A model generated the notes under the pieces. It was not told the origin of the DNA, did not search any database, and saw nothing but the letters and a program-made list of their open reading frames with translations. A program made the position numbers and the translations under genes. Of a stretch of DNA of 22,943 nt, positions 15,538 through 22,943 are shown one piece after another. Location of the stretch: positions 1 to 22,943 of the forward strand of contig JAZPZL010000244.1 of NCBI GenBank assembly GCA_045544655.1, written 5' to 3'. The stretch comes from RGIG5579 sp045544655 (GTDB lineage Bacteria; Bacillota; Clostridia; Oscillospirales; SIG627). Position 1 is the stretch's first letter. Each line of letters starts with the position of its first letter.

Positions 15538-16011
15538 TTACATTTTATTCTGCAAAAGTTTTATCACATCCTCGGGTAAATCCCCCGAGAGATCCTCCTT
15601 TTTTGCAATTTTTGACCGAACCTGCGTAGAACTCAAGGTCGAAAACCTTTCGGATGCATCCAGATACAAGGTCTCCACACCGCTATGGGCGAGGTTGAAC
15701 CGGGCCATATTTTTCTCGTAAAGGTAATCGGTTTCGTTGCGGATCCCCTTCACCAAAACAGGCTCCTCCAAGGTCCCCAGATATTCGTAGAGCATCCCTT
15801 CGTAAAGGTCCACGGTAATATTTTCATCCTCGGCAAACGCCGCCTTGCAAAGGCGGAAGCGTTCCTCCAGAGAGAGAAGATACTCTTTGTCCCGATTGTT
15901 CATTACCACCACGCGGCAAGCACCGAAAAGCCCTGCGGCGCGACGGGCAAGATCTACGTGACCGAGCGTCACGGGATCGTAGCTTCCCGGACAAACTGCG
16001 ACTTTTTTCAT
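15538..16011 (-). CDS. coaD: Phosphopantetheine adenylyltransferase CoaD
   Basis: Transfers AMP to 4'-phosphopantetheine, the penultimate step of coenzyme A synthesis. Seen: the nucleotidyltransferase motif GSYDPVTLGH (9-18) with the T-x-G-H ATP-binding element, VKGIRNETDYLYEKNMA (87-103) and the C-terminal STLSSTQVRSKI (124-135) matching the family's I-S-S-T-x-V-R. Length is 157 residues, close to the usual 159-165. I start at the ATG at 16011 (MKKVAVCPGS): it overlaps the rsmD stop in ATGA, and the sequence starts directly with the first strand of the fold. An open extension of 14 codons lies within rsmD. rsmD-coaD is a common pair in Firmicutes. No convincing terminator separates it from the dcw promoter. 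Confidence 0.96.
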   Translation of the reverse strand: MKKVAVCPGSYDPVTLGHVDLARRAAGLFGACRVVVMNNRDKEYLLSLEERFRLCKAAFAEDENITVDLYEGMLYEYLGTLEEPVLVKGIRNETDYLYEKNMARFNLAHSGVETLYLDASERFSTLSSTQVRSKIAKKEDLSGDLPEDVIKLLQNKM

Positions 16012-16592
16012 CCGATCTCTTCTTCCTTCATTCTTATAAAATATACGTAGCACTTGGAGAACTTATATTGCTTGATGCTTTCGATCCGTTCACGAACGCC
16101 TTCCGGAATTTTGGATTCGTCCAATGAATCTGCAGCAGTTTCCAGCATCATCAGTCCACCGGGATTTACAAGCTCCGCCTTCACCAACCGTTTTACCAGC
16201 TCCGGGGTCAGATCCTTTTCATAAGGCGGGTCTGCAAAAATGAAATCAAACTTCATCCCCCTCTTCCCTGCGGATTTGATAAATTCTCCGTACTCACTGC
16301 GGATCACCTTGCTTTGCAAATGAAAGCCCGTCTTCTCCACGTTTTTGCGAATGATCTTAATGGAATCCTCGGATGCATCCACGAACACCGCACTTTTCGC
16401 GCCACGGCTGATGGCCTCCAAGCCCATTTGTCCCGAGCCTGCAAACAAGTCCAGAAAGCTTTTTTCCGCCAAATCAAACTGGATGGCGCTGAAAACGCCC
16501 TCCTTTGCCATTTCCGTCGTGGGGCGCACGGCGTCACCCGCCATCGTAGCAAGTCTGACGCCCTTTGCTTTACCCGTAATAATTCTCATCAT
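16008..16592 (-). CDS. rsmD: 16S rRNA (guanine966-N2)-methyltransferase RsmD
   Basis: SAM-dependent methylation of G966 in the 30S subunit. Seen: RIITGKAKGVRL at the N-terminus, the SAM loop DLFAGSGQMGLEA (48-60), VFVDASEDSI, and the catalytic DPPY (121-124) in FIFADPPYEKD. Length 194 is normal. The start lies in ATGATGA: the first ATG (16590-16592) overlaps the uvrC stop codon, with AAGGA about 9 bases upstream in the end of uvrC; the second ATG is the alternative. It overlaps coaD by 4 bases, so uvrC-rsmD-coaD are translationally coupled. Confidence 0.96.
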   Translation of the reverse strand: MMRIITGKAKGVRLATMAGDAVRPTTEMAKEGVFSAIQFDLAEKSFLDLFAGSGQMGLEAISRGAKSAVFVDASEDSIKIIRKNVEKTGFHLQSKVIRSEYGEFIKSAGKRGMKFDFIFADPPYEKDLTPELVKRLVKAELVNPGGLMMLETAADSLDESKIPEGVRERIESIKQYKFSKCYVYFIRMKEEEIG

Positions 16593-18463
16593 TTTTTCGT
16601 TTCCTTTTCTGATTCGTTATTTCTGAAATATTGATAGATATTCTCCGCATCTTTTTGAGTGATACCTTTCACAGAGGAAAGAGCTTCCACGCCCGCTTCC
16701 TTGATAGAACGAACGCTCTTGAAATGCTTCATCAAAAGTGCGGCTTTTTTTTCACCGATCCCGTCAATATCACACAAGGCGGAGCGCTTTACGGTCTTTC
16801 TCCGTTTGGCATCCATACGGGACAGAGAAAAACGGTGTACCTCCTCCTGAATGCCGTAAATAAATTGGAACACGGCAGGATCAAAGGCAATGGAAATCTC
16901 GCTTTCACCGTCCGTGAGACAGCGGGTTTTATGAAATGCATCCTTGACCATACCGAAAACGGGAATGTCCACGCCCGTATCTGCCAAAGCCTTTTGAACC
17001 GCGTGCACCTGACCTGCGGCTCCGTCCACCAGAATCAGATCGGGCAACGGCGCAAATGCCTCATCTCCGTCCAGAAACCGCTTGATCCTTCGCACCATCG
17101 CCTCATACATACAAGCGGTATCGTCGGGATGCTCCAGGTCTATGGAAAAGCTTTTATACGCCCGTTTGAGGAATCGTGCATTCTCCACGGTGATCACGCC
17201 TGCATATACAGAGGAGGTTCCGGAGTTGGAAATATCAATGCTCTCGATCCGCTCGGGCAAGCACTCCAAAGACAAAAGGGATGCAAGGGATACCAAAACC
17301 GCCTCGTCCTTTTCATACATAGCGCGACGGTGGCGGGCTGCCGCCTCCGCATTTTCATTTGCCATAGAAACCAGCGCTCTTCCCTCTCCCCGTTCCGGTT
17401 GATGGAAGCGAACCTTGTGATCCTGTGCAGACAGGGCTTCACCAAGATCGGCAAGCTCCTCGCTCCAAAGCTCCTTGGGAACCAAGATCTGCCTGGGCAA
17501 AAACTCCCTCCCGCGATAAAGGGAAAAAACGAAGGCAGAAAAGCTTTCGGGGGAAAGGATCTCATCGGCACCGAAATGATAATTGGTGCTGTCTGCCACT
17601 CTGCCCTCCCGCACGGAAAGCAAATTGATGCATCCTCCCAGATCATCGGTGAAGAATCCGAACACGTCCGCGTGAAAATGCAGATCCTTGACCACCTGCT
17701 TTTTCCCTGCAAGAGAGTTCAATGCGCGAATACGGTCACGGATAGACGCCGCCCGTTCAAACTCCATCTGCTCAGCGGCTTCGTTCATCTCCTGCTCCAG
17801 GGTAGCAAGGATCTTTTTATTATCATTTTTAAAAAAAAGGATCACGTCCTCCAAGCGACGGGCATAGTCCTCCTCGGTAACGTTGCCCGTACAAACTCCG
17901 ATACAGCGCCCCATTTGATAGTAAAGGCAAGGTCTGTTTTTTCCGATATCCCGCGGAAAGCTTCTGTTGCAGGTGGGCAACTGAAAGATCTTATTGGCGG
18001 TATCGATGGCAACGCGCACCGCTCCCGATGAACTGAAGGGACCGAAATAGCGGGAGGTATCCCCCTTCTTCTCCTTGCGATGAGCAAAGCGGAGTCTGGG
18101 ATACGCTTCCCCAACGGAAAGTCGCACGTAAGGATAGTCCTTGTCGTCCTTCAAGCGGATATTGAATTTCGGCTTGTGAAGCTTGATCTTTTCATTTTCC
18201 AGAATCAAGGCTTCACTCTCATCTGCCGTTACGATGGTTTGAAAATCGCGAACCGTGCGAACCAGCTTCTCCGTTTTCGGAGGATGCTTCCCCACGTTTT
18301 GAAAATAACTGAGAACCCGATTTTTCAACGCACGGCTTTTTCCCACGTAGATGATCTCGCCGCGCCCGTCCAGAAACATATAGATCCCGGGACGCAGGGG
18401 AAGTGTTTTTGCTTTTTCCAAAAGCTTTTCAAAGGAAAGCACTTGCGGGATATATTCTTTCAT
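16589..18463 (-). CDS. uvrC: Excinuclease ABC subunit UvrC
   Basis: Dual-incision nuclease of nucleotide excision repair, acting with UvrA and UvrB. Seen from the ATG at 18463: the GIY-YIG nuclease domain (GIY at 26-28, YVG at 39-41), a cysteine-rich segment CLYYQMGRCIGVCTG, a UVR-type helical region (EQMNEAAEQMEFERAASIRD) that contacts UvrB, the RNase H-like C-terminal nuclease domain (IESIDISNSGTSSVYAG, LILVDGAAGQVHA) and tandem helix-hairpin-helix motifs (IDGIGEKKAALLMKHF and the following repeat). Length is 624 residues, normal for UvrC. I reject the open 19-codon upstream extension because it runs through the ptsH terminator hairpin; GGAGA lies just upstream of this ATG. Oddly, the ribosome binding site directly abuts the terminator T-tract, so transcription must come by readthrough or from an unseen promoter. 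Confidence 0.96.
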   Translation of the reverse strand: MKEYIPQVLSFEKLLEKAKTLPLRPGIYMFLDGRGEIIYVGKSRALKNRVLSYFQNVGKHPPKTEKLVRTVRDFQTIVTADESEALILENEKIKLHKPKFNIRLKDDKDYPYVRLSVGEAYPRLRFAHRKEKKGDTSRYFGPFSSSGAVRVAIDTANKIFQLPTCNRSFPRDIGKNRPCLYYQMGRCIGVCTGNVTEEDYARRLEDVILFFKNDNKKILATLEQEMNEAAEQMEFERAASIRDRIRALNSLAGKKQVVKDLHFHADVFGFFTDDLGGCINLLSVREGRVADSTNYHFGADEILSPESFSAFVFSLYRGREFLPRQILVPKELWSEELADLGEALSAQDHKVRFHQPERGEGRALVSMANENAEAAARHRRAMYEKDEAVLVSLASLLSLECLPERIESIDISNSGTSSVYAGVITVENARFLKRAYKSFSIDLEHPDDTACMYEAMVRRIKRFLDGDEAFAPLPDLILVDGAAGQVHAVQKALADTGVDIPVFGMVKDAFHKTRCLTDGESEISIAFDPAVFQFIYGIQEEVHRFSLSRMDAKRRKTVKRSALCDIDGIGEKKAALLMKHFKSVRSIKEAGVEALSSVKGITQKDAENIYQYFRNNESEKETKK

Positions 18464-18466
18464 AAA

Positions 18467-18472
18467 TTCTCC
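18467..18472 (-). promoter_or_regulatory. uvrC ribosome binding site abutting the ptsH terminator
   Basis: GGAGAA/TTGGAGA on the minus strand, a few bases before the ATG at 18463 and directly after the T-run of the upstream hairpin. It decides the uvrC start and leaves no room for a promoter between terminator and gene. Confidence 0.75.
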
Positions 18473-18510
18473 AAAAAAAAGAATCCGCCTACCCCCAAAG
18501 GGGCAGGCGG
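18472..18510 (-). terminator. Intrinsic terminator after ptsH
   Basis: Stem of ten G-C-rich pairs with one mismatch (18485-18495 with 18500-18510: CCGCCT-A-CCCC against GGGG-C-AGGCGG), loop CAAA. On the minus strand it is followed by ATTCTTTTTTTT. It begins 7 bases after the ptsH stop codon. A strong canonical terminator. Confidence 0.88.
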
Positions 18511-18516
18511 TGACAA

Positions 18517-18780
18517 TCAATCGTTAAAGCCGGCGAGAATGAGATTGGAAAGACCTTCCAGTGCATCCGCCTCATCCGCACCGTCCGCAATGATATTGAT
18601 GCGGGTGCCTTTGGTGATGCCCAAGGAGAGAATTCCCAAAAGGGATTTTGCATTGGCTCTGTGATCGCCGCATTCTACCCAAAGAGAGTTTTTATAGCTG
18701 TTTGCTTTTTGAATGAAATAAGTAGCGGGTCTGGCATGCAAGCCGACACTATTCAGAACAGTAACTTCTTTTGAAATCAT
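18517..18780 (-). CDS. ptsH: HPr phosphocarrier protein
   Basis: Small phosphocarrier of the PTS, or an HPr-like regulator. Seen: 87 residues with GLHARPA placing the phosphorylatable His at position 15, and NAKSLLGILSLGI placing Ser at position 46, the site used by HPr kinase in Firmicutes for CcpA-dependent catabolite control. Both sites are intact, which argues against a Crh-type protein lacking His15. It has its own strong promoter upstream and a strong terminator downstream, with AAGGAG 6 bases before the ATG, so it is mainly a monocistronic gene. ptsI is not adjacent, as is common in Clostridia. Confidence 0.93.
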   Translation of the reverse strand: MISKEVTVLNSVGLHARPATYFIQKANSYKNSLWVECGDHRANAKSLLGILSLGITKGTRINIIADGADEADALEGLSNLILAGFND

Positions 18781-18822
18781 TTTATGCTCCTTGAAACACA
18801 GTCCTTTGGAAATATTAAAGAT

Positions 18823-18851
18823 ATTATAAACGAATCATCAAAAAAAAGCAA
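18823..18851 (-). promoter_or_regulatory. Sigma-A-type promoter of ptsH
   Basis: TTGCTT (18846-18851), a 17-base spacer containing a T-run, and a perfect TATAAT (18823-18828). The leader is about 35 bases. It lies in the 109-base gap after cinA. No clear cinA terminator was seen in the gap. Confidence 0.8.
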
Positions 18852-18889
18852 GTATTTTCTAAAAATTATCAAAAAAAGTCGGCTTCTTC

Positions 18890-20131
18890 TCATTCTTGAT
18901 CAAAATGGCGCAATGCCAGCATCAAGGCTTTTGAAGCGGCGCGAGATCGTATCTCCTCCCGCGCACTTTTTGCATGACCGAATAAACAGCGATGTACCTC
19001 TTCCCTTTCAGCCGAGCACAGAGCGATCCAGACCGTACCCACGGGCTTTTCCTCCGCACCGCCGGAGGGACCTGCAATTCCCGTGATTCCGATTCCCAGA
19101 TCACTTCCGGAAAGTTTGCGGATGCCCCTTGCCATTTCCAGCGCACAGCCCTCACTGTAAACGCCTCCGTCGGCAAGGGTTTCGGGGGAAACTCCGAGAA
19201 CTTTCCTTTTGATCTCCTCGGAATAAGCCGTCACACCGAGACCGATCACCTCGGATGCCCCCGAGACGGAGGTGATCCTTTGGGATACCAGCCCGCCCGT
19301 GCAGCTTTCCGCAGTGGAAAGCGTCAAACCTTTTTTGGTAAAAAGCTTTACCACCTCCGCTTCGGGAGAGGTATCACCCGAGCCGTAATAATATCTGCCC
19401 AAAAGACTTAAAATATTCTCCTGGGTGCTTTGGCAAGCTTTTTCAGCCTCCTCTTCCGTATCGGCAAAGGCGGTGACGTGTACCTGCACCTCTCCGTTTC
19501 CTGCGTAAGGGGCAACGGTGGGATTGCTTTTTGCCATCAGATCCCCAAGCAGTTCATCAACTGCCGATTCGGATACTCCGTAAAAATGGAGAATGCGGTT
19601 GGCGAAGCGAACACCGCTTTCTTCGGCAAGTCTCGGCTTCACGCGGTGCCGGAAGATCGCCTTCATTTCCGAAGGAACGCCCGGGAGTAGGATCATTTCT
19701 TTCCCATCCTTGCGCAGCCAAAGTCCGGGAGCCGTTCCCCATTCATTCCAAAGGATCTCCGCACCGCAAGGAACCATTGCCTGGCGCAGATTGTTCTCCT
19801 TCATCACGATTCCCCGACGGTCAAAATATCCGCGGATCTGCATCGCAACCTCACTGCTGAATTCAAGGGGCATTTCAAACACTTCTGCGGCAACGTCACG
19901 GGAAATATCATCTCTGGTAGGACCGAGACCTCCCGTAACGATCACAAGATCGGAACGGGAAAGTGCCAAGGAAAACTGCTCCCTGATCCGATGCGGGTTA
20001 TCTCCGCAGGTCTGGCGGTAATACACGCAAATTCCCATTTCACGCAGGGCGCGGGAAAGGAAGGTAGCATTGGTATCGGTCACGTCACCCAAAAGAAGCT
20101 CCGTTCCGATGGAAAGGATCTCACAAATCAT
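18890..20131 (-). CDS. cinA: CinA: competence/damage-inducible protein with nicotinamide-nucleotide amidase domain
   Basis: A two-domain protein of pyridine nucleotide salvage. Seen: an N-terminal MoCF-like (COG1058) domain with SIGTELLLGDVTDTNATFL (7-25) and VTGGLGPTRDD (65-75), then LLPGVPSEM, and a C-terminal PncC-type amidase domain with STAESCTGGLVSQRIT (272-287) carrying the catalytic Ser region and GITGIAGPSGG (348-358). Length 413 is typical. Known: the C-terminal domain deamidates NMN to nicotinic acid mononucleotide; the N-terminal domain has ADP-ribose pyrophosphatase activity in some members. GGAGG precedes the ATG closely. In many Firmicutes the order is pgsA-cinA-recA; here cysS lies between pgsA and cinA, and ptsH rather than recA follows. 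Confidence 0.96.
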   Translation of the reverse strand: MICEILSIGTELLLGDVTDTNATFLSRALREMGICVYYRQTCGDNPHRIREQFSLALSRSDLVIVTGGLGPTRDDISRDVAAEVFEMPLEFSSEVAMQIRGYFDRRGIVMKENNLRQAMVPCGAEILWNEWGTAPGLWLRKDGKEMILLPGVPSEMKAIFRHRVKPRLAEESGVRFANRILHFYGVSESAVDELLGDLMAKSNPTVAPYAGNGEVQVHVTAFADTEEEAEKACQSTQENILSLLGRYYYGSGDTSPEAEVVKLFTKKGLTLSTAESCTGGLVSQRITSVSGASEVIGLGVTAYSEEIKRKVLGVSPETLADGGVYSEGCALEMARGIRKLSGSDLGIGITGIAGPSGGAEEKPVGTVWIALCSAEREEVHRCLFGHAKSAREEIRSRAASKALMLALRHFDQE

Positions 20132-20140
20132 ATTTCCTCC

Positions 20141-20176
20141 AAAGACTCAAAAAGCCTTGGAAAATCCAAGGCTTTT
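20141..20176 (-). terminator. Terminator-like hairpin after cysS
   Basis: Perfect 12-bp stem (aaaagccttgga at 20150-20161 with tccaaggctttt at 20165-20176) and a 3-base loop. On the minus strand the stem ends in a run of five T, then GAGTCTTTGG. It lies 10 bases after the cysS stop codon and ends about 18 bases before the cinA start, with the cinA ribosome binding site directly after it. Confidence 0.78.
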
Positions 20177-20185
20177 GATGATACA

Positions 20186-21586
20186 TTATGCTCTGTGCCA
20201 CTTAGCACCGGCGGGAGTATCCTCGATCACGATCCCGTTTTCACCCAAAAGGGCGCGGATCTCGTCTGCTCTCGCGTAGTTCTTTTCCTTCTTGGCGGCG
20301 GCACGCTCTGCCAGAAGTGCTTCGATCTTTTCATCGTCAAAGCCGTTTTCAACCTTTTCTTCGGGCTTCAGGAAGCCGAGAAGTCCGCAGATCTCTTCAT
20401 AGAAGGCAAGGATCTGCTCCAATGCACCGCGACTACGCTCCGCACTGACGAAGATGTTGATGTCCTTAACCGCTTCGAAGAGGGTTGCAAGACCGTCTGC
20501 CGTATTAAAGTCATCCTCCATCACGGCAATGAACTCTTCGCGGCGGGAATCCAACTTCTGAATGAATTCGGTTTCTTCCGCAGTGATCTCGCCCTGCGCA
20601 TTCTTCAAAAGGAAGCGGAGATTCTCTTCACAGTTGTAAAGACGCTGAACGGAATTCTGTGCCTGAGAAAGGATCTCTGCGGAGAAGTTCACGGGGCTCT
20701 TGTAATGGGCGGAAAGGATGAAGTAACGGATGGCTGCGTAGCCGTATTTCTCCGCGGCATCGCGCACGGTGAAGAAGTTGCCCAGGGACTTGCTCATCTT
20801 CTTATTATCCACGTTGATAAATCCGTTATGCACCCAGAATCTGCAGAAAGGAACGCCAAAGGCACCCTCGGACTGAGCGATCTCATTCTCGTGGTGCGGG
20901 AAGGTCAGATCCACACCGCCGCAGTGAATATCAATGGTCTTGCCCAGATATTTATCTACCATGGCGGAGCACTCAATATGCCAGCCGGGTCTTCCGTTGC
21001 CCCAAGGGGATTCCCAGAAGGGTTCACCGGGCTTGGATGCCTTCCAGAGCGCAAAGTCCAGCGGATCCCGCTTAATATCGGAAACGTCGATTCTGGCACC
21101 GGATTCCAGATCGTCTACGTTTTTGCCGGAAAGCTTGCCGTAATCCTTGAAGGAACGGGCGGAATAATAAACGTCCCCCTGAGATTCGTAAGCGTGACCG
21201 TTTGCGATCAGCGCCTCGATGATCTTAATAATGGAATCAATGTTCTCCGTTGCGCGGGGATGGAAGGTAGCGGGATGAACGCCCAAGCCCTCCGCATCCT
21301 TGAAATACTCGGCAATATAGCGATCGGCAACCTCTTTTACCGTCGTACCCTCTTCGTTGGCGCGGCGGATCATCTTATCGTCAATATCCGTAAAGTTCTG
21401 AACGAAATCCACCTTATTGCCGCGATACTCCAAAAATCTGCGGAGCATATCAAAGGTTACGAAGCATCTTGCGTTACCTATGTGGAAGTAATTGTAGACC
21501 GTAGGACCGCAGGCATACATTCTTACGTAATTGTCTTTTTGTCCCAGCTCTTCTTTTTTGCCGGAAAGGTCGTTAAACAGTTTCAT
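20186..21586 (-). CDS. cysS: Cysteinyl-tRNA synthetase
   Basis: Class I aminoacyl-tRNA synthetase that charges tRNA-Cys. Seen: YACGPTVYNYFHIGNARCF (24-42) with the HIGN signature at 35-38 and zinc ligand Cys26, FTDIDDKMIRRA (65-76), the second zinc-site region GWHIECSAM (201-209) and IHCGGVDLTFPHHENEIAQ (220-238), and KMSKS (263-267). The C-terminal helical anticodon-binding region ends with the usual ARADEIRALLGENGIVIEDT. Length 466 is normal. AAGGAG lies 5 bases before the ATG; 17 bases separate it from pgsA. A terminator-like hairpin follows. Confidence 0.98.
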   Translation of the reverse strand: MKLFNDLSGKKEELGQKDNYVRMYACGPTVYNYFHIGNARCFVTFDMLRRFLEYRGNKVDFVQNFTDIDDKMIRRANEEGTTVKEVADRYIAEYFKDAEGLGVHPATFHPRATENIDSIIKIIEALIANGHAYESQGDVYYSARSFKDYGKLSGKNVDDLESGARIDVSDIKRDPLDFALWKASKPGEPFWESPWGNGRPGWHIECSAMVDKYLGKTIDIHCGGVDLTFPHHENEIAQSEGAFGVPFCRFWVHNGFINVDNKKMSKSLGNFFTVRDAAEKYGYAAIRYFILSAHYKSPVNFSAEILSQAQNSVQRLYNCEENLRFLLKNAQGEITAEETEFIQKLDSRREEFIAVMEDDFNTADGLATLFEAVKDINIFVSAERSRGALEQILAFYEEICGLLGFLKPEEKVENGFDDEKIEALLAERAAAKKEKNYARADEIRALLGENGIVIEDTPAGAKWHRA

Positions 21587-21603
21587 AGGAACTCCTTGAA
21601 AAT

Positions 21604-22206
21604 TTATTTATTGGGATCCAAATATTTCCAGTAGCTCTTAATATAGTCTATGCCGGAAAAAATGGTAAGCACCGTCATAACAACGGTCATGATCCAGGTC
21701 AACACAGGAAGATCAAAGGGTAAGAAGCTCAGAACAAGGGGTTCGAGCATTACCACGACCGCCCAAATACACTGGGAAAAGGTTTTTGCTTTGCCGTACC
21801 AGCTTGCCGCGATCACCACGGGATTGGGGCTGGACATCACCACGAGGCGGAGACTTGTCACCGCAAGCTCACGGAAAATAACCACGGCACCGCTGATCAC
21901 CAATGCGTAGTGAAGCGCACCGGAAGGATGGTACATAGGAGAGGATACGAATACCAAAATGGCGGAAAAAACGAGAAATTTATCAGCCAAGGGATCCATA
22001 AACTTTCCGAAATCGGTAATCAAATTATACTTTCTTGCAATTTTTCCGTCTGCAAAATCCGTTGCGGCAGCGGCGGCAAAAATAAATGCGGCGACCAAGC
22101 GGGAAATATTCGCTCCCCATTCACCCGGGAAAGCAAACAGCCCAAAGAACAAGAAAACGGGAACCATCAGAATACGTATGATAGTAAGCTTATTGGGAAG
22201 ATTCAT
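21604..22206 (-). CDS. pgsA: CDP-diacylglycerol-glycerol-3-phosphate 3-phosphatidyltransferase
   Basis: Makes phosphatidylglycerolphosphate, the precursor of phosphatidylglycerol, in the membrane. Seen: the complete CDP-alcohol phosphotransferase motif D-x2-D-G-x2-A-R-x8-G-x3-D-x3-D, from D50 (DFADGKIARKY) through G67, D71 and D75 (GKFMDPLAD), within a 200-residue protein with several hydrophobic helices. The N-terminal NLPNKLTIIRI is typical of PgsA. Its ribosome binding site GAGGAG lies in the end of rimO and the start follows the rimO stop by one base (TAATATG). Its product is the donor lipid for LtaS-type enzymes such as the one at the other end of the window. Confidence 0.96.
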   Translation of the reverse strand: MNLPNKLTIIRILMVPVFLFFGLFAFPGEWGANISRLVAAFIFAAAAATDFADGKIARKYNLITDFGKFMDPLADKFLVFSAILVFVSSPMYHPSGALHYALVISGAVVIFRELAVTSLRLVVMSSPNPVVIAASWYGKAKTFSQCIWAVVVMLEPLVLSFLPFDLPVLTWIMTVVMTVLTIFSGIDYIKSYWKYLDPNK

Positions 22207-22207
22207 A

Positions 22208-22943
22208 TTAAGTCTCCTCTTTTCCGATCAAATCGTAATCCATCGCTTCTTCGATCTTTACGTTTAAAAACGTGCCAACGGGGATCTCCTTCTTATTGGA
22301 AGAGAAATACACTGCGCCGTCGATCTCGGGAGCGTGGTATTGGGTTCTGCCAAAATACTTGCGGATACCGGGATCGTATCCCTCGCAAATCACCTCAATG
22401 GTTTTGCCTACGAAGCTTTCATTATAGCTTTCGGCAATGGGAAGCTGGGTCTGCATAATGGAGGTAAGCCGTCTCTCCTTGGTTTTCTTGGTGGTTCGGT
22501 TCTCCATCGTATAGGCAGGGGTTCCTTCTTCACGGGAGTAGATAAACGCTCCCAGACGCTGGAAGCGGGTCTCCTTTACAAAATTTGAAAGGAGGGAAAA
22601 ATCCTTATCCTTCTCTCCGGGGAAGCCTACCATTACGGTGGTACGGATGGCAATATCCGGCATATACTTGCGGAGCAGGTCAATGGCTCTGCAAATCGCC
22701 TCGCTTCCGCCGTGGCGGTTCATCTTCTCCAAAACGCTGTCGGAGATGTGCTGAATGGGAAGGTCGATGTATTTACAGATATTGTCGTGCTTTGCCATAA
22801 CCCGGCAAAGCTCTTCCGTCACCTTATCGGGGTAACAGTACATCAAACGGATCCAACGGAAGCCAAGCTCCTTATCGGCAAGCTTTTCCAAAAGCTTCGG
22901 GAGAGCAAGCTCTCCGTACAGATCCTTGCCGTACATCGTGGTA
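22208..22943 (-). CDS. rimO: Ribosomal protein uS12 methylthiotransferase RimO (5' part outside window)
   Basis: Radical SAM enzyme that adds a methylthio group to an Asp of ribosomal protein S12. The frame runs off the window edge, so only the C-terminal part (about 244 residues) is present; the Fe-S CxxxCxxC region lies outside. Seen: TTMYGKDLYGE at the edge (the MiaB/RimO T-T-x-Y-G motif), FRWIRLMYCYPDKV typical of RimO, DLPIQHISDSVLEKMNRHG, TTVMVGFPGE, RLGAFIYSREEGTPAY, and a C-terminal TRAM domain (about the last 65 residues). The paralogue MiaB modifies tRNA; the W-I-R-L-x-Y-x-Y-P block and TRAM sequence fit RimO better. rimO-pgsA is a common Firmicutes pair. Confidence 0.93.
   Translation of the reverse strand, partial: TTMYGKDLYGELALPKLLEKLADKELGFRWIRLMYCYPDKVTEELCRVMAKHDNICKYIDLPIQHISDSVLEKMNRHGGSEAICRAIDLLRKYMPDIAIRTTVMVGFPGEKDKDFSLLSNFVKETRFQRLGAFIYSREEGTPAYTMENRTTKKTKERRLTSIMQTQLPIAESYNESFVGKTIEVICEGYDPGIRKYFGRTQYHAPEIDGAVYFSSNKKEIPVGTFLNVKIEEAMDYDLIGKEET

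Noticed and set aside
16631..18031. Plus-strand open frame of about 466 codons opposite uvrC
   Set aside because: Antisense shadow of uvrC; low-complexity translation without recognisable domains.
18464..18520. 19-codon N-terminal extension of uvrC
   Set aside because: It would translate through the ptsH terminator hairpin, and a ribosome binding site fits the internal ATG at 18463.
19991..21634. Long plus-strand open frame of about 547 codons opposite cysS and cinA
   Set aside because: It is antisense to two clearly recognised genes with full motif sets, its translation resembles no family I know, and it has no suitable start context.
1..22943. A novel defence, mobile or biosynthetic system
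   Set aside because: Every sizeable gene is a known core family in familiar order; I saw no repeats, integrase, transposase, toxin-antitoxin pair, CRISPR or unexplained gene group.

Overview
The window looks like an ordinary chromosomal core region of a Gram-positive, Clostridia-type bacterium of moderate GC. I infer this from a PASTA-carrying SpoVD/PBP2x-type transpeptidase, a DivIB-type FtsQ, an LtaS-like membrane sulfatase-fold enzyme, an HPr with both His15 and the Firmicutes regulatory Ser46, and a MurE whose specificity loop keeps the Arg associated with meso-diaminopimelate. Genus or family cannot be fixed from the sequence alone. Twenty of the twenty-one genes lie on the minus strand, so the biological order runs from high to low coordinates. 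No rRNA, tRNA, CRISPR array, insertion sequence or prophage gene was seen, and no stretch above 300 bases lacks a gene.

Layout in transcription order (minus strand): rimO (5' part outside the window) - pgsA - cysS - hairpin - cinA (22943 to 18890); then an independent promoter - ptsH (HPr) - terminator hairpin - uvrC - rsmD - coaD (18851 to 15538), with uvrC/rsmD and rsmD/coaD overlapping by 4 bases. Next comes the division and cell wall (dcw) cluster, opened by a strong sigma-A-type promoter with MraZ-box repeats: mraZ - rsmH - ftsL-like - hairpin - PASTA PBP - murE - murF - mraY - ftsW - murG - divIB/ftsQ (15499 to 3847). ftsZ follows with its own promoter and terminator. Last is an LtaS-like gene with its own promoter. 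It converges on a plus-strand GNAT acetyltransferase fragment across a compact bidirectional terminator.

The dcw genes cover membrane steps and late cytoplasmic steps of peptidoglycan synthesis: MurE and MurF build the UDP-MurNAc-pentapeptide, MraY and MurG make lipid I and lipid II, and FtsW plus the PBP polymerise and crosslink at the septum. FtsL, DivIB and FtsZ are divisome components, while MraZ and RsmH are the usual first two genes. murD, murC, murB and ftsA, which often sit in this cluster, are absent here.

I did not find a previously undescribed system. The points most worth a second look are regulatory or architectural: three 10-bp-phased MraZ boxes just downstream of an extended -10 promoter and overlapping a 5'-UTR hairpin; three terminator-like hairpins placed inside runs of co-directional genes; an FtsZ tail lacking the usual Pro and Phe of the C-terminal peptide; and the reduced dcw gene content.
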